Below are positions 5,662-7,687 of a DNA stretch of 7,687 nucleotides, piece after piece. The notes beneath the pieces were generated by a model. The model saw nothing but the letters and a program-made list of their open reading frames with translations, did no database searches and was not told the origin of the DNA. The translations under genes and the position numbers were made by a program. The stretch is taken from assembly GCA_003517285.1 (NCBI GenBank), contig DPAW01000011.1, forward strand, positions 1 to 7,687. Reading direction: 5' to 3'. This stretch comes from Verrucomicrobiales bacterium. GTDB lineage: Bacteria > Verrucomicrobiota > Verrucomicrobiia > Limisphaerales > UBA1100. Every line of letters starts with the position of its first letter. Position 1 is the first letter of the stretch.

Positions 5662-7089
5662 CTAGGTGACCGGCGCCAGTTCGGGGATCGGCTCACCGAA
5701 GGGGAGCATCGGCATGGGACGGCCGGCGTGGTCGGGGAATTCGTGGGTGTAATCCACGCCGAGATGCTGATACACCGTCGCCCAAAGATCATTCGGGGCC
5801 ATAGCGCGTTCCACGGGCTCTTCGCCCTTTGAATTAGTAGCACCAATGACCTGGCCGGTTCGCATGCCACCACCGGATACCAACATGCTCATGGCGCGCG
5901 GCCAGTGGTCGCGACCAGGTTGATCCACCTTGGTCTTGCTGCCGGGCCGCACGGTGAGGCGCGGTGTACGGCCGAATTCGCCGGTCACCACCAACAACAC
6001 GCGCTTATCTAAGCCGCGCGCGTACAAATCCTCAATCATCGCCGTGATCACCTGATCGTACAGCGGGAAACGCACCTTGGCGTCTTTGAAAATATGACAA
6101 TTCACCGCGTGGCTGTCCCAATTGTACACACCTTCCTTGAGCCATGGTATGCCGCCCACGCCGTAGGGGTTCTCCATCACCACCGTCACCCACGGCACCC
6201 CGCGCTCCACAAGGCGGCGGGCGAGAATCGCCTGCTGGCCCCACGGATGCATGGCAAACCGTTCGCGCACGGCGTCCTTTTCCTGTGTGATGTCAAACGC
6301 CTCGCGCACGGTTGAGCTGGTCATCATCTCCATAGCTTTGCGATTGAAGACATCCATGGTGCCCAGCAAACCGCTGGTGTCCACGTCGCGTCGAAAATTA
6401 TCAAAGCCCTTCAACAGCGTGTTGCGGTCGCCCAAGCGATCGGTCATCGCGCGATCCAGCGACACATCATCCACCTTGAAATTCGGTAGGCTCGGGTCAG
6501 CGGAAATGCGGTAGGGGTGCGTGTGGCTGCCGAGGTAGGCGCTACCGAAAGCAAACGTGTCCACGCTGTTCACGCGTCCGTTACCCATCACCACGTAATT
6601 CGGCAACCCCTTCGTGTCCCGCTTATCGTCAAGCACCGCTGACGCCATGGAGCCGACGCACGGTGTGTTGTTCAGCGTGCCGGTCGGCGTGGCCGGTTTG
6701 CGGCCGGTGAGAAACCGTTTGTGACCGCCACCATGATCGGCAAAGCCATGATGGATCGAGCGGATGATGTTAAATTTGTCAGCGATCTTTGCGTGCCTCG
6801 GGAACAACTCACACACCTCCATACCGGGCACATTGGTTTTTATCGGCATGAACTCACCCCGATACTCGCTCGGCGCCTCTGGCTTCATGTCATACATCTC
6901 CATGTGCGGCGGACCGCCCGGAAGCCAAACAAAAATGACGGAGGTATCCTTGCCGGACACACCCGGCGCTGCATTCTTCGCCTGCGCCTCCAGCAAACCC
7001 GAGAGGCCCAGCCCGCACGCCGTCCCGCCGATCTCCAAAAAAGACCGCCGCGAAACCGGGCCCGGGCAAAATGCAGTTCCGTCACTCAT
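5662..7089 (-). CDS. DUF1501 family protein with twin-arginine signal
   Basis: 475 residues, a full-length member of the DUF1501 family (alkaline phosphatase-like fold, abundant in Planctomycetes and Verrucomicrobia). The N-terminus carries a Tat-type signal, SRRSFLEIGG at residues 13-22 followed by a hydrophobic stretch, so the folded protein is probably exported. Family landmarks are seen in order: VWLPGGPPHMEMYDMKP, then RSIHHGFADHGGGH, WDSHAVN, VVTGEFGRTPR, GRDHWP and a terminal LWATVYQHLGVDYTHEF block. The His/Asp clusters in these motifs are candidates for metal binding. The biochemical role of the family is not settled; members often lie beside sulfatases or DUF1549/DUF1553 genes. Start: ATG 7089-7087 is the natural choice because the Tat signal follows. 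It converges with the M90 gene, 33 bases apart, and diverges from the sulfatase gene. Confidence 0.93.
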   Translation of the reverse strand: MSDGTAFCPGPVSRRSFLEIGGTACGLGLSGLLEAQAKNAAPGVSGKDTSVIFVWLPGGPPHMEMYDMKPEAPSEYRGEFMPIKTNVPGMEVCELFPRHAKIADKFNIIRSIHHGFADHGGGHKRFLTGRKPATPTGTLNNTPCVGSMASAVLDDKRDTKGLPNYVVMGNGRVNSVDTFAFGSAYLGSHTHPYRISADPSLPNFKVDDVSLDRAMTDRLGDRNTLLKGFDNFRRDVDTSGLLGTMDVFNRKAMEMMTSSTVREAFDITQEKDAVRERFAMHPWGQQAILARRLVERGVPWVTVVMENPYGVGGIPWLKEGVYNWDSHAVNCHIFKDAKVRFPLYDQVITAMIEDLYARGLDKRVLLVVTGEFGRTPRLTVRPGSKTKVDQPGRDHWPRAMSMLVSGGGMRTGQVIGATNSKGEEPVERAMAPNDLWATVYQHLGVDYTHEFPDHAGRPMPMLPFGEPIPELAPVT

Positions 7090-7097
7090 TGCTCTAT

Positions 7098-7126
7098 ATT
7101 ATATGACACTCGGTTTTGTTTTGGAA
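7098..7126 (-). promoter_or_regulatory. Candidate promoter for the DUF1501 gene, near-leaderless
   Basis: On the minus strand a perfect TATAAT (7103-7098) lies 8 bases before the start codon. With 17-base spacing the -35 would be TTCCAA (7126-7121), a poor 3/6 match. If used, transcription would start about at the ATG. No Shine-Dalgarno sequence is present upstream of the start, which fits a leaderless message. Confidence 0.45.
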
Positions 7127-7144
7127 TTCAAAAAACACGGGGCT

Positions 7145-7172
7145 TTGACATCTTCATCCACGTCCGTACGCT
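7145..7172 (+). promoter_or_regulatory. Candidate promoter for the sulfatase gene
   Basis: A perfect TTGACA (7145-7150) is followed after 16 bases by TACGCT (7167-7172), a 3/6 match to the -10 consensus. The start codon is 6 bases further, again a leaderless arrangement. The -35 hexamer also contains the upstream in-frame TGA (7146-7148), so nothing codes before it. Moderate to low confidence because the -10 is weak. Confidence 0.35.
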
Positions 7173-7178
7173 CAGGTC

Positions 7179-7687
7179 ATGCGTCTGTTGCTTCTCCTTT
7201 TCTTGATCCATTGTTCGTTGCACGCGAAGGTTCCGCCCGCGCAGCCCAATTTCATTCTCATCATGGCCGACAACCTCGGCTACGGCGATATTGGGCCGTT
7301 TGGGAGCCGGTTGCATCGCACGCCGAATCTCGATCGCATGGCACGGGAAGGGCGCAAGCTCACCAGTTTTTACAGCGCCAGCGGCGTGTGCACCCCGAGC
7401 CGGGCAGCCTTGATGACCGGTTGTTATCCGCGCCGCGTGGGCCTTGATTGGACGCCTGAGGACGGCCACGTGCTCCGGCCCGTGTCACCGAATGGGCTGC
7501 ACCCGAATGAAATTACGATTGCCGAGGCCTTGAAAAAGACCGGCTACGCGACCGCCTGCATCGGTAAATGGCATCTCGGCGATCAGCCCGAATTCCTACC
7601 CACGCGGCAGGGTTTCGATTATTACCTCGGCCTGCCGTACAGCGATGACATGACCCACGCCACCGGCCAGCGCATCGGCGAACGCCT
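7179..7687 (+). CDS. Exported sulfatase (arylsulfatase-like), N-terminal part
   Basis: 169 codons are visible before the window ends; full family members have about 450-500. It hydrolyses sulfate esters, with substrate probably a polysaccharide or aryl sulfate, not determinable here. A signal peptide is seen at residues 1-16 (basic start, Leu-rich core, cut after LHA). Then comes NFILIMADNLGYGD, the N-terminal metal-binding motif, TPNLDRMAREG, and CTPSRAALMTG with Cys71 (7389-7391) as the residue converted to formylglycine by the cell's maturation enzyme, and Arg75. GKWHLG (129-134) holds the conserved active-site Lys and His. QGFDYYLGLPYSDDM closely follows the arylsulfatase A pattern. In most relatives the metal motif reads ADDLG; here the second Asp is Asn. 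It starts at ATG 7179, the only Met after an in-frame stop at 7146-7148. It is divergent from the DUF1501 gene. Confidence 0.93.
   Translation, partial: MRLLLLLFLIHCSLHAKVPPAQPNFILIMADNLGYGDIGPFGSRLHRTPNLDRMAREGRKLTSFYSASGVCTPSRAALMTGCYPRRVGLDWTPEDGHVLRPVSPNGLHPNEITIAEALKKTGYATACIGKWHLGDQPEFLPTRQGFDYYLGLPYSDDMTHATGQRIGER

Noticed and set aside
5654..5666. CCTAG-AGC-CTAGG hairpin between the M90 and DUF1501 genes as a terminator
   Set aside because: Stem of only 5 bp and no adjoining T-tract on either strand; may be chance around the TAG stop.
7200..7226. Lipobox in the sulfatase signal peptide (LIHC)
   Set aside because: His before the Cys does not fit the lipobox rule (Gly, Ala or Ser expected), while LHA gives an acceptable ordinary signal peptidase site.
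6764..7447. Long open frame on the + strand across the DUF1501 and sulfatase genes
   Set aside because: It is antisense to the DUF1501 Tat signal and out of frame with the clear sulfatase motifs; its translation has no family resemblance.

Overview
The window looks like a chromosomal segment from a marine or environmental member of the PVC group, Verrucomicrobia or Planctomycetes. The main clue is the divergent pair at the right end: a Tat-exported DUF1501 protein and a formylglycine-type sulfatase, both multiplied in those phyla. The start of the TPR-like protein also resembles verrucomicrobial TPR proteins as I remember them. This is inference from gene content; there is no rRNA or other marker.

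Left part (1-1714): the 3' end of a class V PLP-dependent aminotransferase / cysteine desulfurase-like gene (+) runs into a convergent small TPR-like gene (-), with only 6 bases between the stops. Head to head with the TPR gene is a short gene for a protein with two membrane helices (+).

Middle part (1715-5661): this is visibly more AT-rich than both flanks. It carries a 124-residue Ala-rich protein of unknown function, ended by a clear intrinsic terminator (2207-2233), and then one very long gene for a membrane-anchored protein of about 1124 residues. That protein holds four tandem copies of an MtfA-like (peptidase family M90) zinc-metallopeptidase domain; the family normally has a single domain of about 250-270 residues. 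Copies 1 and 3 keep all expected zinc and catalytic residues. Copy 2 has lost the first His and the third ligand. Copy 4 keeps HEFAH but has Val where the third zinc ligand (Glu) is expected. This tandem active/inactive array is the most novel item in the window.

Right part (5662-7687): a DUF1501 gene (-) and a sulfatase gene (+, cut by the window end) diverge from an 89-base intergenic region. Several genes here have a -10-like box only 6-8 bases before the start codon and no Shine-Dalgarno sequence, which suggests leaderless transcripts.

The genes do not form one pathway. The sulfatase and DUF1501 proteins are probably both exported and act on sulfated polymers or in related envelope processes. 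The role of the M90 array is unknown.
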